Source: Emergencia sp. (GTDB lineage: Bacteria > Bacillota > Clostridia > Peptostreptococcales > Anaerovoracaceae). From it: a stretch of DNA of 64,000 nt. Shown here in pieces: positions 63,079 to 64,000 of this stretch (position 1 is its first letter; each line of letters opens with the position of its first letter). The notes below the pieces were generated by a model. That model did not search any database. It saw only the letters and a list, made by a program, of their open reading frames with translations, and was not told where the DNA came from. A program made the position numbers and the translations under genes. The DNA lies in contig JALEOD010000024.1 of the NCBI GenBank assembly GCA_022767345.1, forward strand, positions 62,001-126,000. Reading direction: 5' to 3'.

Positions 63079-63107
63079 TTGAAATGTTCGAAACAATATG
63101 TTATACT
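63079..63107 (+). promoter_or_regulatory. Promoter of the YjiH-family gene
   Basis: TTGAAA (63079-63084), 17-base spacer, TATACT (63102-63107), 44 bp before the ATG. The rest of the gap (62838-63078) shows no gene. Confidence 0.75.
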
Positions 63108-63151
63108 AACAATAGTTGCCTTAACAGGGAATAGGAATAGGAGACTTTATT

Positions 63152-64000
63152 ATGGAAAACAAAAACGGTAAAAAGGTGGCCGGATTTGTCATTCCGTCGG
63201 TTATCGGTATCATTTTATTTATGGTGCCTGTAAAGTACGATGGAAACTGGACGGTCACAGTAAAGATTATCGCAGATTTAATCGGCGGAGCTCTTGGTTC
63301 TGTTCTTCCGGTACTCTGCGTTGCAATTGTTACGGTTTCTGCAATCGGTTCTTTAATCGGTCTTGCAAAACCTAAATTTATGACAGAAAACGCTATTTTA
63401 GCGGACACTTTCTGTACAAGTCCGGTATGGGCTATTGTCAGAGTCATCGGTGCGGTATTCATCTGGATGACATATCTGGGAATGGGTACAGAAGGTGGAA
63501 ACGACATCGTCAGCATGATTACTGACGGTGGCGCAGGTGGATTTGTATTAGGCGATTTGCTGACAGTATTAGTTATTATTTTCTTAATCGCTGCATTACT
63601 TTTGCCGCTTCTTTTGGATTTTGGACTTTTGGAATATGTTGGGGCACTGTTGACAAAGGTTATGCGTCCTTTGTTTAAGATTCCGGGCCGTGCTGCAGTA
63701 GACTGTATCACTTCCTGGATTGGTGACGGAACGTTAGGTGTTATGCTGACCTGCAACCAGTATGAAGGCGGATATTATTCAGAAAGAGAAGCATCTGTTA
63801 TTGCAACTACTTTCTCCGCTGTATCCATTACGTTCAGTATCGTAGTCCTGGAACAGGTTGGCTTAATGCAGTACTTCGGAGTTTATTATTTGATGATTTG
63901 TCTGGTAGGTGTAGCTTGTGCGATTATCGTACCAAGAATCCCGCCTTTATCCTTAAAGAAAGACAGATATGTTGTTGAAGGCAAAGCAATGCCGGACACA
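63152..64000 (+). CDS. YjiH-family membrane protein, possible Hut-linked transporter (3' end beyond window)
   Basis: The first 283 codons of a multi-pass membrane protein of the YjiH/nucleoside-recognition (Gate) family are present: KKVAGFVIPSVIGIILFMVP, GSVLPVLCVAIVTVSAIGSL, SPVWAIVRVIGAVFIWMTYL, GDLLTVLVIIFLIAALLLPL and the Gate-like GRAAVDCITSWIGDGTLGVM. AGGAG precedes the ATG. YjiH genes are often placed beside amino-acid catabolic clusters, so histidine or urocanate uptake is a fair guess. The frame is open at the window end. Confidence 0.85.
   Translation, partial: MENKNGKKVAGFVIPSVIGIILFMVPVKYDGNWTVTVKIIADLIGGALGSVLPVLCVAIVTVSAIGSLIGLAKPKFMTENAILADTFCTSPVWAIVRVIGAVFIWMTYLGMGTEGGNDIVSMITDGGAGGFVLGDLLTVLVIIFLIAALLLPLLLDFGLLEYVGALLTKVMRPLFKIPGRAAVDCITSWIGDGTLGVMLTCNQYEGGYYSEREASVIATTFSAVSITFSIVVLEQVGLMQYFGVYYLMICLVGVACAIIVPRIPPLSLKKDRYVVEGKAMPDT

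Noticed and set aside
63121-63756. Minus-strand frame of 211 codons opposite the YjiH gene
   Set aside because: Pro/Thr/Ile-rich shadow of a membrane-protein coding sequence; the plus strand has the promoter and ribosome site.

Overview
The window is the replication-origin end of a low-to-mid-GC Gram-positive (Firmicutes) chromosome, most likely an anaerobic, amino-acid-fermenting member of Clostridia. The evidence is the order jag-yidC-yidD-rnpA-rpmH / oriC / dnaA-dnaN-recF ... gyrB-gyrA, GGAGG-type ribosome binding sites, TTGACA/TATAAT promoters, rubredoxins, pyruvate phosphate dikinase and a complete hut pathway to glutamate. Family-level placement (for example near Anaerovorax/Emergencia) is a guess. 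No rRNA, tRNA or CRISPR array was seen.

Layout. 1-6.2 kb: origin core, with jag, yidC, yidD, rnpA and rpmH on the minus strand and dnaA, dnaN and recF on the plus strand. DnaA boxes lie on both sides of dnaA, and a B. subtilis-like unwinding element with DnaA-trios lies between dnaA and dnaN. 6.2-17.2 kb: an inserted peptide-utilisation regulon splits recF from gyrBA. It holds an OppABCDF-type importer, a cytosolic C39-like cysteine peptidase, a sigma-54 activator and a beta-lactamase-fold serine hydrolase. Each of the three target units has its own -24/-12 promoter. 17.4-23.3 kb: gyrB, gyrA, and an RsbW-like/SigB-F-G-like pair. 23.4-31.5 kb: AT-rich accessory stretch with a PadR-controlled divergent locus of exported and membrane proteins, many small orphan genes, gene remnants, an IS-like end and an MntA/HepT toxin-antitoxin pair. 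31.6-36 kb: two-component system with a divergent four-PepSY protein ending in an Asp/Trp tail, a decayed response-regulator/ABC locus, and a cluster of DnaA boxes far from oriC. 36-46.7 kb: housekeeping and redox genes (thioredoxin, acyltransferase, PAP2, CysK, PucR regulator, rubredoxin, flavoreductase-rubredoxin), an orphan structured-RNA candidate, a sugar nucleotidyltransferase, and an ECF sigma factor with a beta-solenoid-like protein. 46.8-53 kb: rpsF-ssb-rpsR, a stand-alone hisD, a Rpn-type remnant and ppdK. 53-64 kb: L,D-transpeptidase, then the histidine utilisation cluster hutH-hutU / hutI-fchA-ftcD-gntR, and the start of a YjiH-family membrane protein.

How the parts work together. 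The sigma-54 regulon can be read as import of oligopeptides by Opp followed by cytoplasmic cleavage by two unrelated peptidase-like enzymes, under one PAS-containing activator. The hut genes would take histidine through urocanate, imidazolonepropionate and formiminoglutamate to glutamate, passing the formimino group to tetrahydrofolate; a GntR/FCD protein is the likely local regulator. A dense array of TTGACA/TGTCAA motifs sits in front of hutI. The best candidates for something undescribed are the sigma-54 peptide regulon, the hutI upstream repeat array, the orphan hairpin RNA at 41.9-42.1 kb, the distant DnaA-box cluster and the PadR-controlled exported-protein locus.
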